DNA of 64,000 nucleotides. Origin: Cryptomeria japonica. Its lineage: Eukaryota > Streptophyta > Pinopsida > Cupressales > Cupressaceae. Within the stretch, counting starts at the first letter, position 1, and each line of letters begins with the position of its first letter. The DNA is taken from contig NC_081409.1 of NCBI RefSeq assembly GCF_030272615.1, positions 18,664,260 to 18,728,259 on the forward strand, written 5' to 3'. A program made the position numbers and the translations under genes. Below, piece by piece: positions 1 to 11,446 of the stretch. Below the pieces are notes generated by a model that was given only the letters and a program-made list of their open reading frames with translations, ran no database searches and was not told the origin of the DNA.

Positions 1-36
1 CCCTCTACAATAATCTTTTTATTTCGTAAGAAACAA

Positions 37-579
37 TCATTTCATCTCATCCCATGTAGTGATTGTGCTACTCCCTAGACTCATAAACCATCTCAAAGTT
101 GACTCTTTCAAAGTGGCAGGGGATATTTTGAGTCTATGGGCATCTGTAGTATAATCAAAACTCATATAAAGAACATCAAACTCAAACAAGAATGTGTCAT
201 GGTCTTCTATCACTAATCCATAGAATTTAGGAAAGGAAGAAGCTAGAATGTTCTTGAGATTAGCATTATCATGTTGATCAGAAATAGGGAACTCAAATGT
301 TGGTGTCACGGGTGGAGGTGGGTTATTCCCACTAGGGGGTGGATTTCCTTGCATTGGGATTTTGAGAGGAGTTACTAAATGAAGTTCCTCTTCAGGAGGT
401 CCAAAGAGAAAATGGAGGTTGTTCTCAGGAAGTTCAAATTTAGGAGGGTTCAAATTATCTGGGATTTGATATAGTGCAGCAAAAGGATTTACATCTGGGG
501 GGTCATGTGCATTGAGTCTTGCATGATTAGGATGGTTGGGAAGGAATCTACCTTGAGCATCTCTTCTTCGTCTATGCAT
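37..579 (-). pseudogene. Ty3/gypsy gag fragment (broken)
   Basis: This is the N-terminal part of a retrotransposon Gag. It starts with a basic leader (MHRRRRDAQGRFLPNH), runs through a proline-rich stretch, and enters a retrotransposon-gag domain at about residues 95-180 with the family pattern LKESTLRWFMSL followed by TWDEMK. A stop codon follows TWDEMK directly, where intact relatives continue for more than 100 residues, so the copy is frameshifted or mutated there; the window edge hides anything further. Upstream, on the same strand, lie a primer-binding-site-like sequence (679-696) and a putative LTR edge at 701, which fits an element running leftward out of the window. Gag would form the virus-like particle in the cytoplasm. 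The start is the first ATG after the primer site. Confidence 0.7.
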
Positions 580-678
580 GCAGATTCATGAGAATTTCTT
601 TAGACAAACTGGGTTATCAAAAACAACTATACTGAAAACTAAAAATAATAACCATAACAGGTTCTTAGTTTGACACCA

Positions 679-696
679 TCCTCGGAAACGACGCCA
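679..696 (-). promoter_or_regulatory. Primer binding site, tRNA-Asp-like
   Basis: On the minus strand this reads TGGCGTCGTTTCCGAGGA. From memory of plant tRNA-Asp 3' ends, the expected primer site is TGGCGCCGTTGCCGGGGA, giving 15 of 18 matches. It lies 4 nt from a TG-type LTR edge at 701 and about 100 bp upstream of the gag at 37-579, the correct layout for a minus-strand element. tRNA-Asp priming is known in Athila/Tat-type plant elements. Confidence 0.6.
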
Positions 697-700
697 AAAA

Positions 701-1939
701 TGTTTGCTTCACCAATAGGAATAATAACTATAGTTAAGGTCTCAACCCAAAGTTTGGAAATTTACTCTGTGTAGTTACTATCTCCATAACTGAAGTTCAT
801 TTGTTTATCAACCCGGGGATGTATTACTTGAAATGGGTCTGCATTATATATGCACTAAGTTCCTATGATAGCTATCCTGCATTACTGCAACAACTAAACC
901 TATTTGGAATAAGCAAGCAAGAATTATAACAACTGAATGGCTACAGGAAGACTATGTATTAATATAGAACTCAATTAAAGAACTATTAACTAAGTACAAA
1001 GCTGACAAACATGAATTAATATGTTTGCTTTGGTTGTAGGAATAGTCACAGGATCTATTTCTAGTGGCTGCATGAACAGTCAATTGTCAGAATGCCTACT
1101 GTAGTAGAAAAGGAAACTAAATTTAACAAAAGCACAAGAACATTCACCAAGTGGGCCCCCTTGGATGAGTGTATCCGGGCTTCCAAGATAACTCTAAATA
1201 CCCTTTTTGATTCGTTGAAAGCTCACTTTTGCTTGTGTCTCATTTGAAACTAACTTATTCCATGAAACCTGATACTTTATTGTGGATCGCTGATGTAAGT
1301 GATTTTTTATTGTGGATTGTGCACAAAAAGAAGGAATGAAAGGATAATGCTCCTCAAAACATGCAATGCTAGGGTTCCACTTCCATCACTAGGTTTAGGA
1401 TCTGCCCCTAGTTATAGATAGAACCTAATTTATTACGGGTGGAAGGAAAGAGATGGACAGGGGTTTTATTTTTTATGGCAAGCCAATCTTAGGTATATCA
1501 ATAACAAGCAATGATGGGGTTGAAAAGTTTATTATGGAATGATATGTTGTTAGTATGTGCAAAGTGAAAGGGCAAAATTGAGTCTCGAAGGAGGGAGGAG
1601 AAAAAGTCTCTACACATGGCACTGACAACCTATTTGTCTTTATAATACTTTCCTAGGGCACCACCGAAGTGGTTTTTAGAGTTAGACAAATTTATTTCTC
1701 TTTACTTTTTTTTCCATTTTTCATTTTTTTTTGCATCACAAGGTGCTTGTTTGCCAAGTATTCACCAAAGTGACGATTTTTTTATATTTTTGTTTTTTAT
1801 ATTTTTCATTTTTTTCATTTGTTATTATTTTTTATTTTTTATTAGGATACTTTTAAAAGCTATGTGTAAAACTTGTGAAGGTCAATTCTACTAATAAGAT
1901 CATCCAGTGATTCTTCATCTAGTGTTATCGTGAAGGTAC
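701..1939 (-). other. Putative LTR and AT-rich tract, no gene seen
   Basis: This tract should hold the 5' LTR of the minus-strand element whose gag lies at 37-579: it begins at the primer-site edge with TGTTTGC. The outer LTR end could not be found because no second copy lies in the window. From about 1690 the sequence becomes strongly T-rich. I see no open reading frame with recognisable content. Confidence 0.35.
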
Positions 1940-3760
1940 GTGAAAATGTCATCGTACCAAGGAGAATTGGGACCAACAACACATATTAATTCAGATGGAG
2001 TGATCTCATATGCAGGGACCAAAAGATTATCCACCAAAAACTCATATCAAGTCTCATTCTATGACATGTTGATCATGGAAGCAATGGTAGCCATAACATC
2101 TATAGCTCGATTGTTCTCTCTTGGTATTTGCTCAAAGACTATCTCTGTGAAGTACTTTTTGAAATTGTTTACCATTTTCTTGTAAGGCATTACTTTTTCA
2201 TCTTTTTTTTGATAATCAACATTTGTCTGACGGATCACAAGTTGAGAGTCCCCCAAAACATGAAGTTCTTGGATCTTCCACTGAACTACAATCCGTAGAC
2301 CTGTTGTCAATGCCTCATATTCTGCAATGTTGTTCGTGCAAGAGAAGGATAGTCGATATGATTTAGGAATAGAAACCCCTCGAGGTGTGATGAAGAGTAT
2401 GCCTGCTCTTACTCCATGTTGTGTGTATGAACCAACAAAGTATAATTGCCAAAGTCTAGATTTTGTTACTATGAAGATGGATTCATTTGAAAATTCTGAT
2501 AAAATAGGAGAATTGTCGATCATTGGTGCATCTACAAGTTGGTCTGCAATTTGATAAATTTTTTGTCTATGTACTCAATGTCAAATTCACTTAACATCAT
2601 GACCCACTTAGCTTGTCTGCTTCTGAGATTTTCTTTGTTGAGTAGAAATTTTAGTGGATCAATTCTTTCTACGAGCTTTGTTTTGTGAGTTAGCATGTAA
2701 TGATGCAAATTTTTGCGAAGTAAAAATTATGACAAGACACACACGCTCAATTGGAGTATAATTAAGCTCATATCCAACCAATGTGTGACTGATGTAGTAG
2801 ATAGCTCTTTCTTTTCCTTCATATCCTGTTGTGCCAAGAGTGCCCCCAATGCTATTGTTGTTGCTGATATGTAGAGTAACAATGGTTTTCCTTGGATAGG
2901 TGGCATAAGAATTGGCGGATTCAAGAGATAATATATGAGAAGTTGAAAATCATGGTGGCATTTGTCATCCCACTTAAACTTGATGTTCTTGTGAAGCAAA
3001 TGACACTTATTTGTGAGATGTGCTATGAATCTGTGGTTTGATTAGAGATTTCCTTGCAATGATCTAAGTTTATTGATGTTCTTAGCACGAGGCATCTCCA
3101 AAATTGATCTAATTTTTTCTAGATATACTTCAATATCTCGTTGTGAGATAATTTATCTTAGGAGTTTCCTGGAGGTCATTCTAAAGACACACTTCTTGGG
3201 ATTCAATTTGACTTTATAGTTTTTTAATGATCAAAGACCATTGATGGAATATCCAAATGTTTTTCTCTTGTAGCTGATTTGCCCAAAAGATCATCTACAT
3301 AATCCTTCACAGTAATATGCATGATGTTATCAAAGATTGTTGTCATGGCTTTTTGATATGTGGCACCTGCATTATTTAATCCAAAGGGCATGACATTCCA
3401 ACAAAAGGTACCCCATGGACATGTGAATGTTGTTTTGTGTTGATCTTTAGGTGCTATCTTTTAATTTGATTGTATTTGAAGAATCCATCCATAAGTGATA
3501 ACACCACATGGTTTGTTATAGGACCGAAGATCAAATCAATGTTTGGTAAAGAGAAGTCATCCTTGGGAAGAGCCTTGATTATGTCTCTGAAATAAGTACA
3601 TATCCTTATGTTGCCATCTGGTTTGCTGATAGGTACACGATTGGAAATCCATTTGGGTAATCAATTGGTCTGATGAAGCCAACATCTAATAAATTTTCAA
3701 GCTCAACCTTCACTAGTAATGCCACCTCTAGATGCATATTAAACACATTTTTTGTTTAAT
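1940..3760 (-). pseudogene. Ty3/gypsy Tat-like pol remnant (RT, RNase H, second RNase H)
   Basis: Reading on the minus strand, decayed pol segments occur in family order. Around 3720-3060 are RT pieces, including a recognisable MPFGLNNAGAT-like stretch near 3380 and a Y-V-D-D-L catalytic box near 3290. At 2999-2727 is the retroviral-type RNase H (PPILMPPIQGKPLLLYIS, ALGALLAQQD). At 2523-2059 is a second RNase H of the archaeal-like type (FVGSYTQ, CTNNIAEYEALTTGL, VLGDSQLVIRQ, ENNRAIDVMA). RT, then RNase H, then second RNase H is the usual Tat order. Several stops and frameshifts separate the pieces, and no integrase is visible further left. The first D of the second RNase H (usual FDG) reads FVG, so catalysis is lost here. 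It is a useful comparison for the different domain order at 33793-40707. Confidence 0.75.
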
Positions 3761-3939
3761 TTGTTTGGCACTTGGAGTAATTGTCAAGTGATGCATAATC
3801 AAATTTGTACCAAGTCCAAGCATATTTGCATATGACCATGCAAAATTTATTTTTCTCTCTGTGAAGAAATTTGTGAACTTTGGTTGCACCATTTCAGTCA
3901 ATGATTATGCAAGGAAAATGTTGTGGGGTACCTGTGTAA

Positions 3940-4614
3940 GGTAAATATGTATGCTAAACATAAATGATTGAAACAAGAAGTAAATCAACCGAGCAAGCCA
4001 TTAACTCGAACACCTCAAGATTGGGATGTTTAAAAAGAAACAAATGAAGCATAAAAGCATAAAACAAGTGAATGCAAACCTCATTTACCAACTTTGATTC
4101 GATTTTCCCATGTTCGGATGTGCGCTCAAGCTGTAACTAGTGCTCGATTGCTCCATGATGCAAGTATTTGATAATTGGATTTATGATATAAGGATTGTAT
4201 GGATAGGATGATAGGATATGGTGCTAAAATTAGATATTATAATGATGTGGATGTGCTAATAATGGATGAAATTCTACATTATGGCATTATGAATGTATGG
4301 AAGTGGACCCTTTGATTAAATAGGAAGAGGAAGGGATTGGGAAAATGAAACACTTGTGAGGACAAGTGCCAACCCCAGGAATGACAAGTGTAATAAGATT
4401 CCACAAGTGGCTCAACAAAGGAGGACATGTGTCCCTTAGAGGGACAAATGTCAAAAGGGGTTTGACGTGTGTCCTCAAGGACACATGTCTATTTTGGGAG
4501 GGAGCCACCCAAAATAGGCTTTAGTTTCCTAGTATTAAGGAAATTAGGGAATACGTGTGTGCACACACATGTGAGGGGAGGTTAGGATAAGGTTAGTTTG
4601 GAGAGATAGGGTTG
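3940..4614. other. LTR-like tract with two palindromes, no gene
   Basis: This stretch sits next to the decayed pol and has no convincing coding content. It contains two adjacent perfect or near-perfect palindromes: 4424-4452, with arms GACATGTGTCCC and GGGACAAATGTC, and 4464-4489, with arms GACGTGTGTCC and GGACACATGTC. Their position and style resemble the palindrome arrays of other LTRs in this window, so it is probably part of an LTR whose ends I could not fix. Confidence 0.4.
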
Positions 4615-5157
4615 GTTAGAACACAAGGTTTAGATTGGAGGTTAGGTTAGAGGAGGGTTAATTAGGTGGTTAGAAGTTAGGAGACATGTGATCAAAAGGG
4701 AATATTTGAATTTAATTCATTCATTTATAAAAGGGATGAAAAGGAGGATTAATTAATTAGATTAATTAAATTATAGATTAGAAAGAGAGAATTAATTAAC
4801 TAGATTAATTAATTCAAGGGATGGGCTTAATTAATTAAGACATTTAATTAATTAAATGGCTAAAGGAAATAAATTTGACTAAATTGATTAGCCAAATTTA
4901 AGTGTCTACATTTTGCCCCTCTTCGTCGTGGGGCTAGAATAGTGTCGGTGCGAAGACAATAAGACACTTGCAAGGGAAGAAAATGGAAGCGGGAGTGAGA
5001 AAATGCCCCAAGTAGATGAAAGAATGGTTAGAGATGCCCCCTCGAGAGGGTGTACAGAGAGACAAGGACCGAGAAACATCTCAAAAGAAACATTGCCCCA
5101 ATGGATAGGATGGAAAACAATAAGCACGTGAAGAGGAGAGAATGCAAATGTAGTGGA
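4615..5157. repeat. Direct repeat, copy 1
   Basis: This 543-bp copy matches 6714-7243 closely from GTTAGAAC to TAGTGGA, with scattered substitutions and small indels (roughly 95% by eye). It includes a TTAATTAA-rich middle and the stretch CATTTTGCCCCTCTTCGT. The copies flank a Copia-like LTR, so this is either a pair of related LTR fragments or a local duplication. Confidence 0.75.
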
Positions 5158-6713
5158 TATCAATGTTGGCATTACAATAAGTTTGTTGGTATGAGGATAT
5201 TGAGAAGGTTGTTGGAGATTGATGATATAATTAATAAAGGATGATTACTGTCTTAATAATATTATTTTGTCATTGATGTCAAGCAATTGATTTTTTGATT
5301 CAGTATGATGTTGTCATATCTTAAAGAGTATGTTTTGATGGGTATAAAGATGTTGGTAAGTGACACAGAAAGAATGTGAAAATGAAGAGGAGTAATAAGT
5401 TATTCAATGGGCAACTTTTACCGAGTTAGACAGTGATAAGATTATGTTATTTTGATTGTTTTGATACCTATATATGTGTATTCGAAGACTGAATAAGAAG
5501 GAGAAAAGATTTCATGCAATAGAATGAGTAAAGGTTTGATACTATTCTATTTTACCAAGCAAGGAGCCAGTCGGTAAATTCCAAGGTTATCGATGTCGGT
5601 TAAAGAAGAAAGAAGTCACCGAGTGTCGTCAGCAAGCAAAGCTACCGAGATAGTAACCGAGATGAATACAGAATGTCTACCGAGTAAAGTTCAGAATTAA
5701 CCGAGTATCAACCGAGCAGTAACAGAATGCATTGGATGAATAAATACATTATTAAATGAAGGATGCCAATGAGTTGGAGATTTATAGAAGATTGGAATGT
5801 CGTGCAAGAAGTTTGTTAAGGATCAACGACAATGAAATTCAAGAGTTAGATCTACAGCACAGATTGAACGGTCATAACCGCGCACAAGTACCAAGGAAGG
5901 AATACAAGTTTCAAGGCAAGATAAAACATTTTTCAGTTCGAAGGATTCAATGAACCTAGTCAAGTTTGAAGATCTGATGGCTAAGATTAATCATGGGAAA
6001 TGTGATTAAGGAGATTAAGCGGTTAGGAATTGCTTATAAATAAGGAAAAGTTGATAAACAATGTATGCGGGCAAATAGAAGAACAATGATGCTGCTGAAG
6101 TGATTACAGAGTACAGAAGATTGAAGATCTGATTGAAGAACAGAGTGAGAAGCCCAGCAAGGAGAAAGATAAGTCTTATGACAAGATGATTTTGAGCACA
6201 TAGAGTCTGCCATAACATTTCAGATGTGATGTTGCAGATATATTTTATTACTGTTATTTATTTTTGTAAGTGATAGGAAATCTCTTAACCGAGTGGACCT
6301 AACAGTGTTATTTGTAAATCCTCTAGCAAGGTAACATTCTAATTAAGTGTTTGAAATCCTTTGACAAGGTCACTGTGCAAGATTCTGATAGATCTGAGGG
6401 AAATCCCTTGACCAGGTCACATTTAGCAATGTGTTTATGTAATCTTTAATAGGATTGGCTTTTAACTGAGCATACTCTAGAAGGGTATATTTTCTTTGTG
6501 AGTCCGAAATCCCACAGTGGTTTTTCCCTATTTGGGTTTCCACGTTAAATCTGGTGTTAAATGTGTTTTGATGTTTCAAGTTTATCAGTTTATGAGTTTG
6601 AATGATTTACAGTCATAGTTGCATATCAAGTAAGTTCTACCGAGGTTGAATCTGATAGGAACTATTGAATTGTGAGTTTATCTGATTCACCCCCCCTCTC
6701 ATTAAACTAACAA
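5158..6713 (+). mobile_element. Copia-type LTR-like insertion
   Basis: This 1.55-kb segment lies exactly between the two direct repeats. It runs from TGTTGGCATTAC (5164) to CATTAAACTAACA (ending 6712), so it has TG...CA ends. Near its 3' side it carries the tract common in plant Copia LTRs: CACAGTGGTTTTTCCC followed by TTTGGGTTTCCACGTTAAA, about 6513-6549, and near its end GATTCACCCCCCCTCT. Near the 5' side it has TTGTCATTGATGTCAA. I see no coding domain, so it looks like a solo LTR or LTR fragment. The flanking 5-mers (ATCAA and AGTTA) do not match as a target duplication. A related but diverged copy lies on the minus strand at 53053-54240. Confidence 0.5.
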
Positions 6714-7243
6714 GTTAGAACCCAAGGTTTAGATTGGAGGTTAGGTTAGAGGAGGGTTAATTAGGTGGTTAGAAGTTAGGAGACATGTGATCAAAAGGGA
6801 ATATTTGAATTTAATTAATTCAAATATTAAAGGGATGAACAGGAGGATTAATTAATTTATATATTAGAAAGAGAGAATTAATTAATTAGATTAATTAATT
6901 CAAGGGATGGGCTTAATTAATTAAGACATTTAATTAATTAAATGGCTAAAGGAAATAAATTTGACTAAATTGATTAGCCAAATTTAAGTGTCTACATTTT
7001 GCCCCTCTTCGTGGTGGAGCTAGAATAATGTCGGTGCGAAGACAATAAGACGCTTGCAAGGGAAGAAAATGGAAGGGGGAGTGAGAAAATGCCCCAAGTA
7101 GATGAAAGAATGGTTAGAGATGCCCCCTCGAGAGGGTATACAGAGAGACAAGGACCGAGAAACGTCTCAAAAGAAACATTGCCCCAACGGACAGGATGGA
7201 AAGCAATAAGCACGTGAAGAGGAGAGCATGCAAATGTAGTGGA
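6714..7243. repeat. Direct repeat, copy 2
   Basis: This is the second copy of the 0.54-kb repeat at 4615-5157. It begins at the 3' edge of the Copia-like LTR. After TAGTGGA the two copies diverge: copy 1 runs into the Copia LTR and copy 2 into unrelated sequence that leads to the next gypsy element. Confidence 0.75.
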
Positions 7244-7360
7244 GATGAAGATAAAACAACATGGATCACAATCACCTGCAAAACAAAAAATCATGTAGCA
7301 CTTATTTTGATTTAGTAGTGTCTGTGAGTCACCAAGGTATAAGGAACCAGGGTGGAATTT

Positions 7361-8148
7361 GATGTAGGAGCATCCCCGGTTCACAACAATCTTGCATCAA
7401 CCAAAAATATTTTCTTTTATGTTAAGTTTTCTGTTTGTAGTTTCAGTTTTCCTTTCTGTGTCCCAATTTTGGCTTATTGGATCCTGTGGATTTGTCTTCT
7501 ACTTGAAGACTTGATCATATTACTTGCTTGCAAACCGCATCTCATTTGGATCACTTACTGGCAAGATATCACTACCAGTTTCCATGATAGTTTCTTGTTA
7601 CCGGTTGTTCCTTTGTTACCGGTTGCCTAAGTCCTATTCTAGTGATCTACCGGAACCCATTCTGAAGCTTGTAGAGCCTTCGACGTTGATCTCCATGTTT
7701 CTTGGCGTGCGGACAACCTTCTATGTTTCATCCTTTGGATTTTCCGGAGGAGTATCTTGGCGGAGGCTGACCTTGTTCATTTTGCATGTTAGGTCTTGTT
7801 ATTTGGGTTTTGATCCCTTTTGGGCCAACTGGATCCTTTGGATCGATATATATTTGTAATCATGCTTTAGAATATAATCAAGGAGAATCAATCAGAGTAT
7901 CAGATAGATAGACTGTGCCTAGAAGATAGATCTTTCTATTCAAGGTCCAAGTGAGACTTATTCTACCAGGCTTATGTGCTGGTATGTTGTAACTCGGTTG
8001 TTACCAGTTGGATGTAATCAAATTTCATGCAATAAAACTTTCTATTATGCATTGCCTCCATCATATCTATGTGTTTCTGTTGTGTTTACTCTTGCTAACC
8101 AGTCCAAATAGATCTCTTTGAGGTCCCTCCTCGCCAGTGACTGCTTCA
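7361..8148 (+). other. 5' LTR of chromovirus-like element (left end approximate)
   Basis: The right end is fixed by the primer-site-like sequence starting at 8151, two bases after TTCA. The left end is a guess at TGTAGGAGCATCC, near 7363. Several short open frames inside give no recognisable domain and are treated as chance. A matching 3' LTR was not seen, because the element is truncated at about 11446. Confidence 0.45.
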
Positions 8149-8150
8149 AG

Positions 8151-8162
8151 TGGTAGTAGAGT
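8151..8162 (+). promoter_or_regulatory. Degenerate initiator-tRNA-Met primer binding site
   Basis: TGGTAGTAGAGT aligns with the standard plant LTR primer site TGGTATCAGAGC at 9 of 12 positions. It sits directly after the LTR end and about 100 bp before the gag start, as expected. Confidence 0.55.
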
Positions 8163-8257
8163 GAAGTTTCGTTCTAGAGGTTGCGTGTTCTAAATTTTTG
8201 TTGTAGGGTGGCGGATTGCGGATCCAACTTGCAATTGCAGAGGACTAGCAGGAATCA

Positions 8258-11200
8258 ATGACACGAAGAGGAACTAGGAATGGTGGAGCGCGTGGGAATG
8301 TAGACCCTGTTGTGATGGAGATGTTGCGAGGAATAGAAGCCCAGTTAGAAGTTGTGGAGACAACCCAGAGAAGAGGCTGACATATTGAGGATGTGAGCGA
8401 AGATGAAGAAGAAGAAGCCCTGACAAAACAAGTGAACCTACCGGCAGTTGTTAGATTCAGATGAATTGATGGATTGGATCTGGAAGATGGAGAAGTATTT
8501 TGAATTTGAAAACACTGCAGAAGACAGGAAGGTGAAATATGCTTGTACCTGGTTGAAAGGTCATGCTTTCTTTGGTGGGAGCATTTATAGGTTGATAGAC
8601 AAAGAAGAGGTAAAGAAAAGATTAAGACATGGGATAGGATGATTGCTAAGTTGAAATCAAAGTTTGTGCCAGCAAATTATCAAGTGGATTTGTTTCGGAA
8701 GTTGTAGAATTTGAGACATAAGGAATCTAGTGTAAAGTAGTACACCGAAACATTTCACAAGTTGAACATCAGATCCAGACATGTTGATGATGAAGTTGAA
8801 CAAATTGCAAGATATTTGAATGGATTGTGGATGTCTATACAAGATGAACTTAGTATGATCAAATTAGAGAGTGTTGAAGAGGCTTACTAGTATGCCCTGA
8901 AGGCTAAGAGAAATTGAACAAAAGATGTGAGTAGAGACAAAGATGTAGAGGTGGAAGGTTTACTAGAGAGATTTCAAGGAGGAAGAATATATAATAGAGG
9001 AAGAGGAACTAGTACAGATCATAACAAGGACAAGGAAGTGAGAAAATAAGGTAATTCATACCAGAAGAATGATAGAAATTTCTACCGGAGGAGAGAACCA
9101 GATGGTTACCGGAATGAGAACTTTGGAAGACAAGACAAGAGGACATTTAGAGGAACCTGCTTTAAATGTGGAGGAGAAGGACATCGTGCATTTGAATGTA
9201 AGAAGATAGAAGCTATCAAAAGAGAAGAAGTAGTGGAAGAAAATCCCACCGGATCAGACAATAAACCGAAAGATGGAAAACTGTTGATGATGAGGAGAGC
9301 TTTGTGTCATATCAGAGGAGATGAAGAACCCTTGCAGAGGAAGAATCTGCTCAAGACCATATGTAAGGTATCTGATAAGTGTTGTAAAGTTGATAGTGGT
9401 AGTTCAGATAATCTTGTTTCAGAAGAGATGGTGAATAAGTTCAAATTGGAGAGATTGAAACACCTTAAGCTTGATTAGATAGCATGAATTCGGGATGAAC
9501 ATAAGTTGTTAGTAAGTGAACAATGTTTGGTAAAATTGAAAATTGGGAATTATCATAATGAAGTTTTGTGTGATATTATGCCTATGGATATTTGTCATCT
9601 TTTGTTGGCAAGACCTTGGCAGTTTGATAGACAAACAATAAATAATGGGAAGATGAATACATACACTATTGTGGCCAATGGGATGAAGCAAACCTTGTTA
9701 CCTTTGGAGGAACCTTTGAAGGGTGAAGTTTGTACAAATACCAGAATCTGTTTAGTAGATGGAAAGAAATTCATGAATGGACTGAGACATGAGGATGTGT
9801 GTTTTGCCTTAATTCCTAAGAAGACAGAGAGACTAGAACTGGAAGGAGAACAACTGGCAGGGATAAGAGATTTGTTGACAGAATATGAGGATATCATTTC
9901 AGATAATGTACCTGATGGATTGCCACCTGTTAGAAGTATTAGTCATTGCATGGAATTGGTTCCCAGAGCTAGTTTGCCTAACAAAGCTGCACATTGGTTG
10001 ACACGAACAGAAAATAAAGAACTGAATAGATAAGTGCAAGAGATATTGAAGAAAGGTTTGATCAGGGAAAGTCGAAGCCCTTGTATAGTACCAACAATAT
10101 TAGCACCTAAGAAGAATGGAGAATGCAGGATGTGTATCGATTCAAGAGCAATAAACAAGATCACAGTGAAATACTGGTTTCCTTTGCCTAGGATGGATGA
10201 CATAATGGACTGTGTGAGTGGAGAAAAATACTTTACAAAGATAGATTTGAAAAGTGGATATCATCACATCAAGATCAAAGAAGGTGATGAGTGGAAGACA
10301 ACATTTAAGACAAATGAAGGACTATATGAATGGTTGGTGATGCCTTTTGGATTGACTACTCCACAAAGTACTTTCATGAGGTTGATGAATGAGGTATTGA
10401 AAAAATTATTGGGTAAGTTTGTTATTGTGTATTTGGATGACATTCTGATTTTCAATAAGACAAAAGAGGATCATTTGTTGCAGTAAAGACAAGTTTTGCA
10501 AAGGTTGAGAGAAGAAAAGTTGTTGATCAATATCAAGAAGTGTACTTTCATGAAGGATGAGTTAGTCTATTTAGGATTTGTGATATGTGAGGATGGTTTG
10601 AAGATGGACCCTGATAAAGTGAAAGCCATTGTTGAGTGACCTACACCGAAAAGCATTGGAGAGGTAAGATCATTTCATGGATTGGCTAGTTTTTACGAGA
10701 AGTTTATCAAGAATTTCACTTTAGTTTGAAACCCTACGAATAAAACCATGAGAGGAGATCGGAAGGAATTCAAGTGGACCACCGGAGAAAACAAAAGTTT
10801 TGAATTGTTGAAGCAGAAAGTGAATGAGTAGCCTGTGTTGGCTTTATCGGAATTCAATAAAGTATTTCAAGTAGATTGTGATGCAAGTGGAACAACAATA
10901 GGAGCAGTCTTGAGTCAAGAAGGGAGAGCAATAGCCTATTTCAGTGAGAAATTAAATAATGCTCGGAAGAGATATTCAATGTATGATCAGGAATTTTATG
11001 CCATAGTTCAAGCCTTGAAGAAATAGAGACACTACTTGTTACCTAAGGAGTTTGTGTTGTATACAGATCATCAAGATTTGCAGTATTTGAACAGTCAGAG
11101 TAAGTTGAATCAGAGACATGTGAGATGGGTAGAATTCTTGCAAAGTTACACCTTTGTGTTGAAGTATAGAAGAGGGAAATCTAACAAAGTTGTTGATCCA

Positions 11201-11446
11201 TTGAGTAGGAGAAGGAATTTGCTGACAGAGATGAGAGTGACAATATTACGTTTTAAAGATTTGAAGACCTTGTACGATGAAGACCCGTATTTTGTAGAAC
11301 CTTGGAAAGCATGTAGAGAACCAGTTATGGTTGATAGAAGCAAATTGTTGGATTATTTCATTCAGGATGGGATGATATTCAAGGGAGTTCAGTTATGCAT
11401 ACCTAAGAGTTCCATGAGAGAGAACTGTTATGCCTTGCATACTTAA
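8258..11446 (+). pseudogene. Ty3/gypsy chromovirus-like gag-pol, decayed and truncated
   Basis: A plus-strand polyprotein can be followed through many stops and frameshifts. Gag starts near 8258 (MTRRGTRNGG) and continues at 8448 (MDWIWKMEKYFEFEN). A CX2CX4HX4C knuckle, CFKCGGEGHRAFEC, lies near 9160-9200. The protease has DSGSSDN near 9390 and the family stretch LLLARPWQFDR near 9600. RT at about 10030-10700 has [26 protein letters not shown] and the catalytic YLDDILIF. RNase H at 10835-11210 has [16 protein letters not shown] and YTDHQDLQYL. The pre-integrase region ends at LCIPKSSMREN, after which the element stops at the junction with the next unit, so no integrase core is present. Domain order and RT wording fit the chromovirus side of Ty3/gypsy, but the diagnostic chromodomain would lie in the missing part. 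It cannot be autonomous. Confidence 0.85.

Noticed and set aside
7352-7859. Two overlapping plus-strand open frames (92 and 111 codons)
   Set aside because: They lie inside a probable LTR next to a primer site, with no recognisable protein features.
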